Assembly: GCF_041146395.1 (NCBI RefSeq)
Contig: NC_091002.1
Coordinates: 1,296,501 to 1,360,500, forward strand
Source of the DNA: Eulemur rufifrons
Lineage: Eukaryota > Chordata > Mammalia > Primates > Lemuridae
DNA: 64,000 nt
Direction of reading: 5' to 3'
Shown: positions 37,521-51,452 of the stretch, one piece after another
How positions within the stretch are numbered: position 1 is the first letter of the stretch
Layout of the letters: each line of letters starts with the position of its first letter
Position numbers and translations under genes: made by a program
Notes under the pieces: generated by a model
Databases searched by the model: none
What the model saw: only the letters and a program-made list of their open reading frames with translations
What the model was told of the DNA's origin: nothing

Positions 37521-39233
37521 GGCCAGTGCTGACAGGCTTTGTCAATACGCATAATTAATTATTTTCATTGTCTTCACTTGTCGGTTAAATAAACACTAAA
37601 ATATAAACCACCAGGGAGCCCATTTCTCCTTCGGAATTTGAAGAGCTGGAAACAAACTCTTTAGTATAGGAAAACATTCCTTTTTTTTTTTTTCTTTTTT
37701 TATCAGCAACTTTGACCCCACAGAGAATCAGAACCCATCCGTCTGGGGAATGTTCCTGGAGACACAGGGCTGTTGTCCCCCTGGGAGTCTCGCCTCTACT
37801 CAAAATGTTCAGCAAACACCAGGAGGCCATGAGCTGACTGCTGTTGCCTCAGTGTTTAAACTTGGAAAAAAATAAACATTCTGTACCCAAATCTTCAGCA
37901 TCAGTCACAGAATGCTGGGGAGAAAAGTCCTGCCCTGGGGCTACTGAGCACTCAGTAAACCCCACGGAATGGGGACACCTGGGGTGTGACAGGAGGGAGA
38001 CACCAGAGCTGGCTGCCAGCTCCGCAGACAGCGGACTTCCCGCTTTACATACCAGCTGCTCGTTGGGTGGCCACCGGGAGCTGGGAGGCTTTCTTGTTTG
38101 GTTTATGGCATTTTACGGAGTTGCAGGTATCCAAGGGGAATGTGTGTGTGGATTGCGTTTCCCCATCAGGGCAGTAAGCACTTTGGGGGAAGAAGCCCTG
38201 GTTAGCTGGATGTTTTAAAGTCAAGAGCTTTCCAGCCAGGCAGGAGTTGGTCATGATCAGGTCACCTGGCTTCTAATTGCATCACCAGCCTTGTGTCCAG
38301 GGGAGATTATAGGAACAGCTGCCTGCTCTGTGCGGTGGTCGGCCAGCGCACCAGCCTGCGCTGCCCGGCAGTTCTGAGATTAGAGCTCCTGCCCTGGGTG
38401 TGGCCCCGTCAGAGAGGGGGTGAGTGGCACTCTGCGTGGGGAGAACTTGACCAACGCCCACCTGAACAGGCTGCTTGCTCCAGTGGGAGCACAGCAGAGG
38501 GCTCAGAGGACAACTTGGGGCTGTCCTGGGGGATCAGGGGGTCTTTCAGCCCCAAGGCTGATGGAGGGGAAAGGCAGGGCTGGTGGAGGAACTGGCACAA
38601 AGTCATGGAGCTGTGACCGTGCAAAGCATATTCTGGGATGGACGTGATTGCACGTGTCTGGGCAGCATCAGGTAGGGGACACAGGTGTGTGAGGGGGAGA
38701 CAGGTGTGTGAGGGGGACACGCAGACCTGCTCCACCAGTTCATAGAAAGGGCTCAACATGCAACCTTGAAGTTGAGTCAGTGGGGAGCTTCTCCTGCACA
38801 GGACAATCCATCAGGCCTCGGGACAATTCTGCTGACCCCTAGGTCCTCGTGAGCAGTGGGTCACCAGCCCATCTCTTTCCCAGGCAGAGTCCTGTCCATG
38901 GTGTCCTCGCCTGCGGGGGACACACACCCAGCAATCAGGGGGCCCATGTGAGCTCCTTTCACAGCCTTGGATCGAGTGGGGTCCCCTAGCACCCCCGTCT
39001 CGGGATGGGGGAAAGGCTCACAGCTCTGCATAGCCACCCCCATGTCCGCACAGAAACGCCCCTGCTTCTCCACTCTCTCCCCCACTTCTAATCTCAAAGC
39101 AGGTGAAGGGTTCACGAGCTAAGAAAAGGTCCTCGTTGGTGTTTCTTGTCCATACCGTGCCTGGCGGCCTGGCAGCAGGATTCCCACCTCTGTGGTTCCT
39201 TGGTTTCAAGTCCAAGTGAAGCTTCTGTTTTAA

Positions 39234-40726
39234 CACCCTACTTGCTCCACCAGAGTCAGAATTTCAAGCATGTACATCCCCCAGACAGTGCACACCGCAC
39301 CCATTAACTGTGTGTATACCCATCCCTTCCTTCCCCCTCCCATCTGCCTGACACCCAATGAATGTTATTGCTATATGTGCACTTAAGTGTTGATCAGTTA
39401 ATACCAATTTGATGGTGAGTACGTGTGGTGCTTGTTTTTCCATTCTTGGGGTACTTCACTTAGTAGAATGGGTTCCAGCTCTATCCAGGATAATACAAGA
39501 GGTGCTAGATCACCATTGTCTTTTGTGGCTGAGTAGAACTCCATGGTACACATATACCACATTTTATTAATCCACTCATGTATTGATGGGCACTTGGGTT
39601 GTTTCCACATCTTTGCAGTTGTGAATTGTGCTGCTGTAAACATTCACATGCATATGTCTTTATTATAGAATATCTTTTTTTCCTTTGGATGGATGCCTAG
39701 CAGTGGGATTCCTTGGATCAAATAGGATTTCTATTTTTAGCTCTTTGAGGTGTCTCCAAATTACTTTCCACAGGTGTTGTACTAATTTGCAGTCCCACCA
39801 GCAGTGTAAGAGTGTTCCAATCGCTCCACATCCACGCCAGCATTTGTTGTTTTGGGACTTTTTGTTAAGGGCCATTCTCACTGGAATTAAGTGATATCTC
39901 ATTGTGGTTTTGATTTGCATTTCCCTAATGATTAGAGATATTGAGCACTTTTTTATATGTTTGCTGGCCATTATTCTGTCTTCTTTTGAAAAGTTTCTGT
40001 TCCTGTCTTTTGCCCATTTATTGATGGGGTTGGTTGATTTTTTTTTCTTGTTGATTTCCTTAAGTTCTGTGTAGTTTCTTGTTATCAGCCCTTTATTGGA
40101 TGTGTAGAAAGCAAATATTTTCTCCCATTCTATAGGTTGTCTATTCACTCGAATGATAGTTTCCTTGTCTGTGCAGAAGCTTTTTAATTTGATCAGGTCC
40201 CATTTGTTTATTTTTGTTCCTTGATTGCTTTGGGGGTCTTCATAAATTATTTGCCTAGGCTTATGTCTAAAAGAGCCTTACCAACATTTTCTTTCAGAAT
40301 TCTTAAGGTTTCACACCTGAGGTTTAAGTCTGTTATCCATCGTGAGTTGATTTCTGGGAGAGGTGAGAGGTGGGGATCCAGTTTCAATCTTCTGCACGTG
40401 TATATCCAGTTTACCCAGCACCATTTACTGAATAGAGTTCTTTTCCCCAAGGTATACTTTTGTCTGCTTTGTCAAAGATTAGATGACAATAGGAGGATGG
40501 TTTTATGTCTGGGCTCTCCGTCCTATTCCAAAGGTCTATATCTCGGTTCTTGTGCCAGTACCATGCTGTTTTGGTTACTGTAGCCTTGTAGTAAAGTTTG
40601 AAGTCTGGCAGGCTGATGCCTCCCAATTTATTCTTTTTGCTTAGAATTTCTTTGGCTATACAAGGTCTTTTCTGGTTCCAGATGAAACATAGAATTATTT
40701 TTTCTAAATCTGTAAAGAATGATGCA
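39234..40726 (-). mobile_element. L1, antisense: ORF2 C-terminal part and 3' UTR
   Basis: The minus strand carries broken ORF2 pieces (for example [49 protein letters not shown]) and the lemur-type 3' UTR. The poly(A) end is missing and the 5' side is truncated. It is a paralogue of the copy at 46.8-48.8 kb in the same orientation. Confidence 0.93.
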
Positions 40727-40899
40727 GTTCAAAGGGACATGCTATGTTCTATGAAAAATTGTTATGGGAAGATCAGCACCAAATAATGTCATAGTTAAGT
40801 TAATGAATTTCAAGCCTAAGAGTTCCTCGGGCCTCTAGGTAGAAAAAGCCAATCACCTAAACGAGGAATAACCAACTAACCCCAACCTACTTCACAGAG

Positions 40900-41110
40900 C
40901 ATTCAATGTCAGTGCCAAGTACCAAATACAGATGGAGGTCATCTCTGGGTGGAAGGTTTAGGGGTGGTTTTTGTTTCCTTTTTATACTTTTCCATGTTGT
41001 CATGTTATATGCTTTCTTTGTTTTAAATGAGCAAATATTATTCATGATAATCAAGAAAAATTATAAAACGATTTTCATTTTTAAAAACAAAACAAAAATA
41101 AAGGGGCTTC
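40900..41110 (+). mobile_element. L1M-like 3' end remnant
   Basis: 'ggaggtcatctctgggtgga' and 'tttttatacttttccatgtt' precede an A-rich end typical of old L1 3' UTRs. Confidence 0.45.
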
Positions 41111-41915
41111 CAGAAATCCATTTTGTTTGCGTATCTAACCCCATTCTGTCTCCTTTTTTCCTGAACCTGAAGAGGTAGACCCTGAGACACTCTTGGGAAA
41201 TCAGGCCACCCATGCCTTCAGTAAAGAGAGACAAATGAATTCCAGGATTTGGGAGAACGTTCAGATCCTACCGTGAAGACAGCAGAGCATGTGCTCAGCA
41301 CTGTGCTAGGAGCAGAGTCAGAACCAATAAGCAAGTCGCGTCCCCAGCCCTGGAGAGACAAGCAGACGTGCAGGGAGGCGGGTCTGTCGGTGCTCGCTGT
41401 GCTGTAAGCTGAGGCGCCACAGGTCAACGTGCCAACGCTGCAAGTGCTGAGTTATCCCCAGGTGCTTCCGAAACGCCACAGGGATGTCAGGGAAAGTGGA
41501 GCAGCAGCTCCCACCCCGTTCCGCTTCAGAACAGCTGTGAACTGACCCCTCTAGGACATGCTGTAAGGTTCCCGGGGGCTGTGTGTGACACAAACACTTT
41601 CTGACAATGAAATATTCTGCGCTCTACAGCCCCGAAGGCTGGTTTTATTACATTGCAATGTGTAACCACCGTTCTCACACATTTCACTCACCAGTGTTCT
41701 CCAGTTCCACCCATAAATATCAGACCTTTAAGATACAGCATTCACTTTCTTTGTAGTAAACAGCATATCAAATCCTGTCAAAATCAGATCTCGAGCATCT
41801 ATGTAAGTAAGTATAGATGGAGCGTCTACTGTCTGTCACGGAGCCAGGAGACAGCGCCTCCTCTGGGGCTCACATTCTAGGGGGAAGTAACGGATGGTCC
41901 ATTCTGAGCCATTTC

Positions 41916-42552
41916 TAAAAAACATTTATTTTTAATTACTATGAGTACATAGTAGTTGTATGTCTTTATAGGACACATGTGATGTTTTGTTACGGGCATA
42001 CAGAGTGAATTAATCAAATCAGAGTGATCGGGGTATCATCACCTCAGGCATTTATCATTTCTTTGCGTTAGGAACATTCTAATTCCACTCTTTTAGTTAC
42101 TTTAAAGTGTACCATAACTTATTGTTGGTTATAGTCACTTTGTTGTGCTATCAAATATTGTTCATTCTATCTAAATATCTAACTTCATTTTTGCACCTGT
42201 TAATCATCCCCACTTTATCCTCCTTCCCCTCTACCATTCCCAGCCTCTGGTAACCATGATTCTACTCCCTGTCTCCATGAGATCACTTGTTTTAATATTT
42301 AGCTTCCAGATTTGGGTGAGAACATGCAAGATTTGTCTTTCTGTGCTTGGCTTATTTCACTTAACATGATGTGCTCCAGTTCTATCCATAAGTGCCCATC
42401 AACAGATGAATGGACAAAGAAATTGTGGTACATATACACAATGGAATATTGTATAGTGACAAAAAAGGACAAAATCCTGCCATTTGCAACAACATGAACG
42501 GAACTGGAACATTATGTTAAGTGAAATAAACCAAACACAGAAAGACAAATAT
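41916..42552. mobile_element. L1M fragment inverted by twin priming
   Basis: 41916 to about 42388 is antisense 3' UTR and ORF2 end. From about 42389 the sequence is sense ORF2 end ('gcccatcaacagatgaatgg', 'acacaatggaatattgtata'). Both halves include the same ORF2 end block, so arms 42331-42382 and 42501-42550 are inverted copies. Confidence 0.85.
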
Positions 42553-43954
42553 GAGCCATGGTTGATTTGCTGGAGTCCAAAGCCTGCTGGTGGCAGAGTA
42601 GGGTGACAACCGTGAAAGCTCTGGAGAGAGACAGGCTTGAGTTGGTCCTGGCTTTGTGGTTCCGTGACCCTGGCTTGCTTGGTTGGGTCAACTTGATGAT
42701 GAATACAGTGCTCTCATGGAAAGCTTTGCTTCCATGGGGTGGGGTGTCTCCAAATTCGGCTCCTTCCTCCCATCCCTGCTGGCAGGGTCTGAGCCCTGCT
42801 ACACAACCATCGCCTCCTCCCTGGACTGCACCTGCGTCCCCTACGTCCACTCGAACACCCTCCAGGCCTTTCTCCCAACAGCAGTGGCCTCTCTGAAATG
42901 CCAGTTAACCACCTCAAGCCCTGCACAGAAGCCCTCAGTGTTTTCACCAGTTGAGACCCCTCTCCTTGACCTAGGAGAGGCTGCTTTGTTGGGCCCCGTT
43001 CACCTTTGCCGCCTCCTTCCAGTCCCCTCGGCCTCTTTCAGGTGATGAGACAGACTGGCCCCTGCAGTAGACCTAGACCCACCCTTCCGCCCGCAGGGCC
43101 TGTGCCCGCCAGCGCCCGCACTGGCATGGTCTGCCCAGAGCTGCTTGGACTGCATGTCCTGTGGCAGCTACGTCCCGCCATGTGTCCTGTGGCAGCTACG
43201 TCCCACCACGCACCCCCCATGGGAGCCCTTCCCGGGCAGACCCCGCTGCCCTCTGTGTGTCGCTTCTGCACTCGCGCGCTCGCTCGGTTCCTCTTCAGTG
43301 AGCAAGCTGCCTTTCCTCCCTGCCAGACGGAGTCCCGTGAAGGCAGAAATGTCCTTACTCTCAGCCACCACTGTTGGACCAGCCCCAGCCCAGTAAATAA
43401 CAATTAAATGCTGACAGAATGAATGGCCCCAGCCTAGCGATTTCCACCTTGTGTTTGTTGTCTCCCTCCAGCCTAGTTTTCTCCCCCACTCCCAGCAAGC
43501 TCCGGAGCACGGATCTAACTGACAGAGCGGTGACTCCACTTGGAGACGGCAGTGAAACAGCACCGCGGCCACCGTGCTGAGCCCCAGGTGCTGGGTCTGG
43601 GCACAGAGCACAACCCCCATCTCACCCAGCAGGACACGGGGAAGGGGAGGGTGCTGGCCTCAGGGACTTTCTGCCAGGCGTGCAGCGGGAAACGTGTGCA
43701 GGTAGTTTGGGTTGCCACGGTGACTGGGGCACTCTTGGCACCAGAAGGCAAAGGGTGATAAGCACCCTGCAGTTGCACCGGACAGATAAAGAACTATCCC
43801 ACCCCCATGCCAAGGATGTCGCCACTGAGCGACACTCAGCTGTGGGGCCTGCTACACAGCCACTCAAGGGCAGTTAAGGCGGGGGGGACAAAAGGTAGCA
43901 AGTCGGGCAGGGGCTCCTGTCCTCTCTCAAGCAAGGATTAGCAGAAAAAACTTG

Positions 43955-44110
43955 AGATTTGGAAGCCGGAGCCCCAGGCCTGAGTTCCGACTCTGCTACT
44001 CAGGAGCCGGGTAGCCGTGGGCCAGGCAGGTTCTCATCCAGGGGCATTGCAGATGTTCTGAAGATTAAATTATAAGCATTCCTAACACAATACATTCAGT
44101 AAATGTCAGT
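43955..44110 (+). repeat. MIR SINE
   Basis: 'gagttccgactctgctactc' and 'aagattaaattataagcatt' with a 'cattcagtaaatgtcagtt' tail. Confidence 0.75.
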
Positions 44111-44414
44111 TGCCTTACATATCAAATTGATACCTATAGTATGCAATTTGTGATGGGTCACAGCTTGATTCCGAGGGCATTTGGAGAGCCAAGAGGATGC
44201 TGAGGCTCCCGTTTGGCTGGGCCAGGTCAGAGAAGTGCATCGTATACATTTAGGGCTGAAGGGCTAAGGGTTGCCCAACCCCAGCACCTATTCCTAAAGC
44301 TGCCATTCAAACAGGCAGGGCTGGCTCCTGCCAAGAGAGCCTTCCCTGCTGTGCGGGGGGCTCTAAAGTGTGGCAGATGGAGATGGATGTTGGAGGCATG
44401 GCCCTCCCAGGTGA

Positions 44415-44576
<162 letters not shown>

Positions 44577-45069
44577 TGACAGACCAGGAGTGCCTTGCCC
44601 ATGGGATTCCCTTTGATTCTGCAGCCCACAGAGGGGTGAGTCATGGAGCAGAGGTTTATCTCTCTCTCTACTGGAAACTCAGGCTCTTATGCTAAGGAAG
44701 GAAGAAACCGTGCTTTGGCCAAAACCCTTCCTCTTTCTCCCTCCTGTGGCTTTTTAGAGCTGCCCCTAAATGCAATGGGCTGCCTCAGAGGGAGTGGGCT
44801 GTCCATCGCTGAGGGTATGCAAGGAATCCTAGGTTAGAATCTCAAACCTACAATCTATTTATCATGTTTTCAATGTGCTAACCACTGTGTTAGACAAATT
44901 CCATCTGATAGTTCCAATGTACACGACACCTGCCATGCATTTCACATCCGCACTGTGGTCGTCATAACCACAGCTAACAGGGGCATTGTCCCAGCAGTGT
45001 CATTGATGGTTAGGAAAATGCCTCCATGCTCAGGAATTGGATACAAGTTTTTTTCTGTGCAGATAAAGA

Positions 45070-45425
45070 ATCTATTCATTGACTCACTCATTAACCCAAC
45101 ACATATTTGTTGAGCTCCTGCTGTGTACCAGGCACTGTTTTAGGCAATGAGGACAGGGCAGGAACAGCCTGTGTTCCGTGGTCCTGGAGCTGAACAAGGA
45201 AGTGATAGAGGAAGTCATGCTATTTTAGATGGGGGGGGGGCCTCTGGAAGGAGGTGACACTTGAGCAGAGACCTGAATGAAGTGAGGGAGCAGAGTAGTC
45301 TGGGAATAGCAAAATCCAGACCAGAGGAACAGCAAGTGCAAGGGCCCTGAGGTAGGGCCACGCTCGTCTTGTGTAAGGAACAGCTCCGGGATGGCTGGAA
45401 CAGAATGAGCAAGGAAGACAGGAGA
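45070..45425 (+). repeat. L2 LINE fragment
   Basis: 'gctcctgctgtgtaccaggc', a G10 run at 45231-45240, then 'cagcaagtgcaagggccctg'. L2 3' order. Confidence 0.8.
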
Positions 45426-46782
45426 GGTAGAAAAGGAGATCAAAGTTATCTGGGGGCAAGAACACAAAAGACAAGGGCTTTGCAAAGATTCTTCACAGAG
45501 TAGGGGCCCCAGAAGCCTTTGAAGGAGGAGGGTGAAGCGTCCCTGCTCAAATGCCCTCTAGGGCTCCCTGCTGCCCATGATGCCAGGTGCTATGATCTGA
45601 TGATATTACCCGGAGAAGGTGAGAAGCCATCAGATACCTCTGAGAAAGAACCCACCACATATTCTCAAGAGTCATTTCAACCCTGTCCTCCTCCCCCACC
45701 AGCTGTTCTGGAGACTTGGGTCACAGTCTGCCTGCTAATTTACTAGTGCCGAGCCCAACACATCCCAGAGATTGTGCTGCCAGCTTGGTGAACGGAAGGT
45801 CAGTGTCCCCCAGGACACCAAGCCCCAGCCACTCCACAGCAAGCCTGCGTGATGGCTGCTCCTGCACTCACAGTTACAGAGCAGTTACTCCGTGCCAGGT
45901 CCCCTGTGCATGGCTGCCTGTGCCCGTGCCACCCTCGCACGTCCCTGAGCTGGAGTTTCTCATCCTTGCCGTTTCACAGAAGAGGAAGCTGAGGCTCAGG
46001 GAGGAGACCTGGGCACCCCAAGTCAACAGTTGGTGTCAGACGTAGCTCCTGCACTCACAGAACTTCCAAACATCTTTACCTTTTAGCAACAACCACCCTG
46101 TCTCTGAAACATGAGCACCACAGGGGGCTCCAGGGCCATGGAATTAGAGAAGGTTCCACACGCACTCGGTACACCCATCCTCGGGGCACCTTTGCCCAGC
46201 TGCCGTCAGAACATAACAAGTTGTCTTTTCAATTGGCTTAAAATGTCAGATGGCTTTCTCCAGTTTCATTCAAAGTCGGCAGAGCCAGAGGTCAGTAAAA
46301 TATTCACTGTTGTGGGGAAAATTAACTTCAAGCTGCTACTCTATCCACACTGATCTCCCCAGCTTTACAAATCACAGGGAGAAATTCCAGAGCACCCACA
46401 GGGCCCACCACCAACCTTCATGTCTGCGGAGTAGGCCCCTATCTTCCCAGTGACTTGGGGAAGGGCGGGGTGAAAGACCTCACTATAACTCCAGACCAAG
46501 AATGCCATCTCATTTCCTGCCAGCCTGGGAGTTAACCCCACAAATATGCCACTTTAATGCCAGTGTTTATTGAGCACTTGCTGTGTGCCAGGCAATACTC
46601 CTCTCCGTCAATGCTAGGAGGTCATGCCTTTGTTGCTGCCTGTGACAGAGAGATGCAGTGACTTGCAAGGTCACCCTGCTGGGAAATGACAGAACCAAGG
46701 CTTGAGTCCAAGTCGCTTACCCTCACCTATAAAACAAGGACAGTAAGGAGTCAGCAGGTGACCCCACCCAAAATGTTCATTT

Positions 46783-48794
46783 TCTTAAATTTTTTTTAAA
46801 TTTCAGCATATTACAGGGGTACAAATGTTTAGGTTACGTATATTACCCTTGCCCCACCCGAATCAGAGATCCAAGCATGTCCATCCCCCAGATGGTGCAC
46901 ACCGCACTCATTAGGTGTGTATATACCCATCCTCTCCTCCCCACTCCTGACATGCCTGACACCCAATGAATGTTATTGCTGCTATATGTGCACTTAAGTG
47001 TTGATCAGTTAAAACCAATTTGATGGTGAGTACATGTGGTGCTTGTTTTTCCATTCTTGGGATACTTCACTTAGAATGGGCTCCAGCTCTATCCAAGATA
47101 ATACAAGAGGTGCTAGATCACCATTGTTTCTTATAGCTGAGTAGTACTCCATGGTATACATATACCATATTTTATTAATCCACTCATGTAGTGATGGGCA
47201 CTTGAATTGTTTCCACATCTTTGCAGTTGTGAATTGTGCTGCTGTAAACATTCGAGTGCAGATGTCCTTTTTACAGAATGTCTTTTGTTCTTTTGGGTAG
47301 ATGCCCAGTAGTGCGATTGCTGGATCAAATGGTAGGTCTACTTGTATCTCTTTGAGGTATCTCCATATTACTTTCCACAGGGGTTGCACTAGTTTGCAGT
47401 CCCACCAGCAGTGTATGAGTGTTCCTGTCTTTCCACATCCATGCCAACATTTATTGTTTTGGGACTTTTTGATAAAAGCCATTCTCACTGGAGTTAAGTG
47501 ATATCTCATTGTGGTTTTGATTTGCATTTCCCTGATGATTTGAGATTTTGAGCATTTTTCCATATGTGTGTTGGCTATTAGTCTATCTTCTTTTGAAAAG
47601 TTTCTGTTCCTATCCTTCGCCCACTTTTTGATAGGATTGTTTGATTTTTTCTTGCTGATTTTCCTGAGTTCTATATAGATTCTAGTTATCAGCCCTTTAT
47701 CGAATGTGTAACATGCAAATGTTTTCTCCCATTCTGTAGGTTGTCTGTTTGATCAGGTCCCATTTATTTATTTTTGTTGTTGATGTGATTGCCTTTGGGG
47801 TCTTAATCATAAATTCTTTGCCTAGGCCAATGTCCATAAGAGTTTTTCCAACATTTTCTTCTAGAATTCTTATAGTTTCATACATTAGGTTTAAGCCTGT
47901 TATCCACCGTGAATTGATTTTTGTAAGAGGTTAGAGGTGCAGATCCTATTTCAGTCTTCTACATGTGGCTATTGAATTTTCCCAGCACTATTTATTGAAT
48001 AAGGACTCTTTTCCCCAGTGTATGTTTTTGTGTGCTTTGTCAAAGATTAGATGGCTATATGAGGATGGTTTTATATCTGGGTGCTCACTTCTGTTCCATT
48101 GGTTTATGTCTCTGTTCTTGTGCCAGTACCATGCTGTTTTAGTTACTGTAGCCTTGTAGCATAGCTTGAAGTCTGGTAAACTGATGCCTCTCAATTTGTT
48201 CTTTTTGCTTAAGATTGCTTTGGCTATATGGAGTCTTCTCTGGTTTCAGACAAAGGTTAGAATTATTTTTTCTAGATCTGTAAAAAATGATATTGGTAAT
48301 TTAATAGGGATTGCATTGAATCTGTAGATCACATTGGGTAGTATAGACATTTTAACAATGTTGATTCTGCTGACCCATGAGCATGGTATGATTTTCCACC
48401 TGTTTATGTCCTCTGCTATTTCCTTCCTTAGTGTTTTGCAGTTCTCCCTGTAGAGGTCTTTTACCACCTTAGTTAAATATATTCCTAGGTATTTTATTTT
48501 CTTTGTTGCTCTTGTGAAGGGTATTGAGTCTTTGATTTTGTTCTCAGTTTGATTGTTATTGGCATATAGGAATGCTACTGATTTCTGTACACTGATTTTG
48601 TAACCTGAGACTTTGCTGAATTTGTTTATCAATTTCAGTAGGCTCATGGCAGAATCTTTGGGATTTTCTAGATATAAGATCAAATCATCATCAAAGAGCG
48701 ATAGTTTGACCTCTTCTGCCCCCATTTGGATGCCCTTGATTTCCTTCTCTTGTCTGATTGCTCTGGCCAGGACTTCCAGCACTAAGTTGAATAG
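46783..48794 (-). mobile_element. L1, antisense: reverse transcriptase to 3' UTR
   Basis: About 2 kb, 5'-truncated. The minus strand keeps an ORF2 RT segment at 48246-48782 ([12 protein letters not shown] is the catalytic-site region, FxDD type) and a C-terminal segment at 47009-47563. The frame between them is broken. A deletion of about 45 bp relative to the copy at 39.2 kb lies near 47745. The 3' UTR joins a T-rich run at 46791. Confidence 0.95.
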
Positions 48795-50146
48795 ATAGAT
48801 AAAGAATAGGTTGATTCAAGGGCATTTATCAAACATTTAAATTTGAGCTTGTCTGGTGTTAAAGGAAGACCATTGTAGGGCTAAAGGAGGGAGGCTGGGG
48901 ACTGGGGAGAGAAAGGAGAAAAATAAATCCAAATAAGAGAGGACCTTTGGACAGTCCAGCAGTGACAGTATGTCAAGAGATGAGAGCATGATTAACTCAA
49001 CCCTGTGCTCTTGGGATTAGAGTGGAATGGGGTGGGTGCAAAAGAGAGTGGGGGAGAGGGGACCACTGAATGAGTCAAGCCCAATACATTAATAACACAG
49101 GAAGAGACTGGGCTTCTCTGCTGTGGGCTGGACAGCTGGAGACTGAAGCTGCACCTGCCACCCCCACCGCGTGCCTTGGCACACTACAGTAACACCCACA
49201 TGACATTGTGCTAACGATATGAATGTTTCATTGAGTGTCTTTCTGTGCCAAGCCCCATACCCGATGTTTTACGTATATTTTCTCGTGAATCCTAACACAG
49301 CCTTGGTAGGTTTTATTCACTCAGCTACTATTTGAGGATGTCTGAGTGCATCCCTTTGAGAGGCTGGAACAGAAGGGCCAGTTCTCTGTAGGGGGACAGT
49401 CCCTGGGAACACCCTCTGTCTCCTTCCCCCTTCTCTTCCTCCTCCTCCTCTTCCTACTTCCTTTTTTCCTATACCGTTATGAGGGAATTCCAATCATAAA
49501 TGATTCAGCCTCACTGTATAAACCACAACAATATAAAGAAAAAAATCCACCATGTTAATGGATTCATGATGCTATGTGTTCTTCCTTTCTTCCAAACATA
49601 TTTTTTTATATTTATAAAAACTGGAATCAATTTTTTACTTTATTTCTGCTTTTCTCACCTGGCATTTCATATTATGAGACTTTTCTTAGGCCCATAGGCA
49701 TTTTTTAAAACAAATCCGCTCTGGAAAGAGCTCCTGAGTGGTGAGGCGTCTCCCAGATGTCTGACTTCCCAGGGACCGTTCAGGAAACATTGCAGGTGTG
49801 GCTGTCGATGGTCTTAATCAGAGCAGGAATGTCCCTGCTGGACGTACTTCCAGAGACACTGGTCAGGTGTCTGCATTTGGTATTTTGTGAAACGTCAGTC
49901 AGGCAGTGATGGTTGGTTTCCTTTTTGAAGGGGAGCTTGCAGAGTCAGGGGGCTGGACTCGGGGGGCTGCTGTTGGCAACAACCAATATGTTAGAGAAAT
50001 GGGGCTGTGACAAGCCCTGAGTCCCACAGCCCTGCCTCACCCAGACCCACCCATGGAGCATCTTCTGCTTGCTGTAGATGCCACAACTGAACGCTTGTAC
50101 TCCACAGCCCTTCTGAGAGCATCTCAGCCAGAACCAAGAACCACTG

Positions 50147-50518
50147 CGTTAGTCTGCTCAGCCTGCCGTAACAAAGCTCCACAGACGGGGTGGCTGAAGC
50201 AAGAGAAATTTATTTTCTCACAATTGTAGAGGCAGGAGTCTAAAACCAAGGTGTCAGTAGGTTTGGTTTTGTGCCGGGGCCTCCCCCTTGGCTTGTAGAC
50301 AGCCGTCTCCCCCATCGTCACGTGGTCGTCCCTCTGCTCGTGTGTCCCAACCTCTTCTTATAAGGGCACTGTATGGGATTAGGGGCCCACCCACATGACC
50401 TCATTTTACCTTAATCACCTCTTTCAAGGCCCTGTCTCCAGATACAATTGCATTCTGAGGCGCTGGGATTAGAACCAACCTGTGAATTTGGGGGAGACAC
50501 AGTTCAGCCCATAATAGC
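50147..50518 (-). mobile_element. MaLR LTR, MLT1-like, antisense
   Basis: 'gttagtctgctcagcctgcc', 'ggcttgtagacagccgtctc' and 'gttcagcccataatag' outline a complete antisense LTR. Confidence 0.88.
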
Positions 50519-51034
50519 CACCAAGTGAAACTGCTTACACACCTTGATCATTTCACTCTTTCCAAAATGTGTCAGAGGAAAATGCATTTCAGCCCTCAAA
50601 CAGAGCCCCCAAGGAGCCTGAACTTCCTCAGAATAAAATATCTGGGCCAAGAGGGGTGTGGACAACAGCACAGATCACACCTGTGTCATATCCCACTGGT
50701 TAGCAGAGGGCCTGGGCCAGCTGCTTAACCTCACCCAGCCTCATTTTCCTCGTCTGTAAAATGAGAAGCCCTTAACCCTCTCATCGCCAAGGGAGAAAGG
50801 AGGCTGCTGCGGTTGTGAGCGTGTAGGAGCCCTGTCCCCTCACCCTCCTTTCCCCGCGCTCGCTCTGGGAGCCCCCCTGTGAGCCCTGGCCACCCCTGCG
50901 TGGGTGGGAGAGCTACTCCCAGCCCGTGGCAAGAGCAGGCAGAAGTGGCCAGTGGGGTTGGAGGACGAAGACCACTCCTCACACATGCGAGGGACCCGGT
51001 CTCCCAGAGGTCCCATGTGGATGCCTTCCCTTCC

Positions 51035-51452
51035 GTGTTAGTTCCCCGGGGCGGCTGTAACAAAGTACCACAAACTTTGTGGCTCAAAACAACAGACATT
51101 TACTCTCTCACAGCCCGGAGGCCGGAAGTACAAAATCAAGGTGTTGGCAAGGTTGGTTTCTTCTGAAGACTCTAGGGAAGGACCTGCTCCCTGCCCTTTC
51201 CTGAGGTCCCGGTGGCTTTCAGCAGTCCTTGGCTTATGGCTGCGTGACTGCAGTCTCCGCCTCCACTGTCACATGCTCTGTGTGTGTGTGTGTGTGTCTT
51301 TATAGGGGTATCAGTGATTAGATTTAAGGCCCACCATCATCCGACATGTCATCTTAACTTGATTCCATCAGTGAAGATTCTATTTCCAAATGAGGTCACA
51401 TTCACGGGACTTCAATGTATCTTTTGGGAGGATGTAATTCAACCCATATTAC
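51035..51452 (-). mobile_element. MaLR LTR, MLT1-like, antisense
   Basis: 'gtaacaaagtaccacaaact', 'atcaaggtgttggcaaggtt' and 'attcaacccatatta'. An internal GT run at 51281-51299 occupies the place where the LTR at 19.1 kb gained its minisatellite. Confidence 0.88.

Noticed and set aside
39663..40148. 161-codon minus-strand frame
   Set aside because: Broken L1 ORF2 C-terminal piece, reported as part of the L1 and not as a host gene.
47009..48782. Minus-strand frames of 184 and 178 codons
   Set aside because: Broken L1 ORF2 C-terminal and reverse-transcriptase pieces with a disrupted frame between them. No active element.
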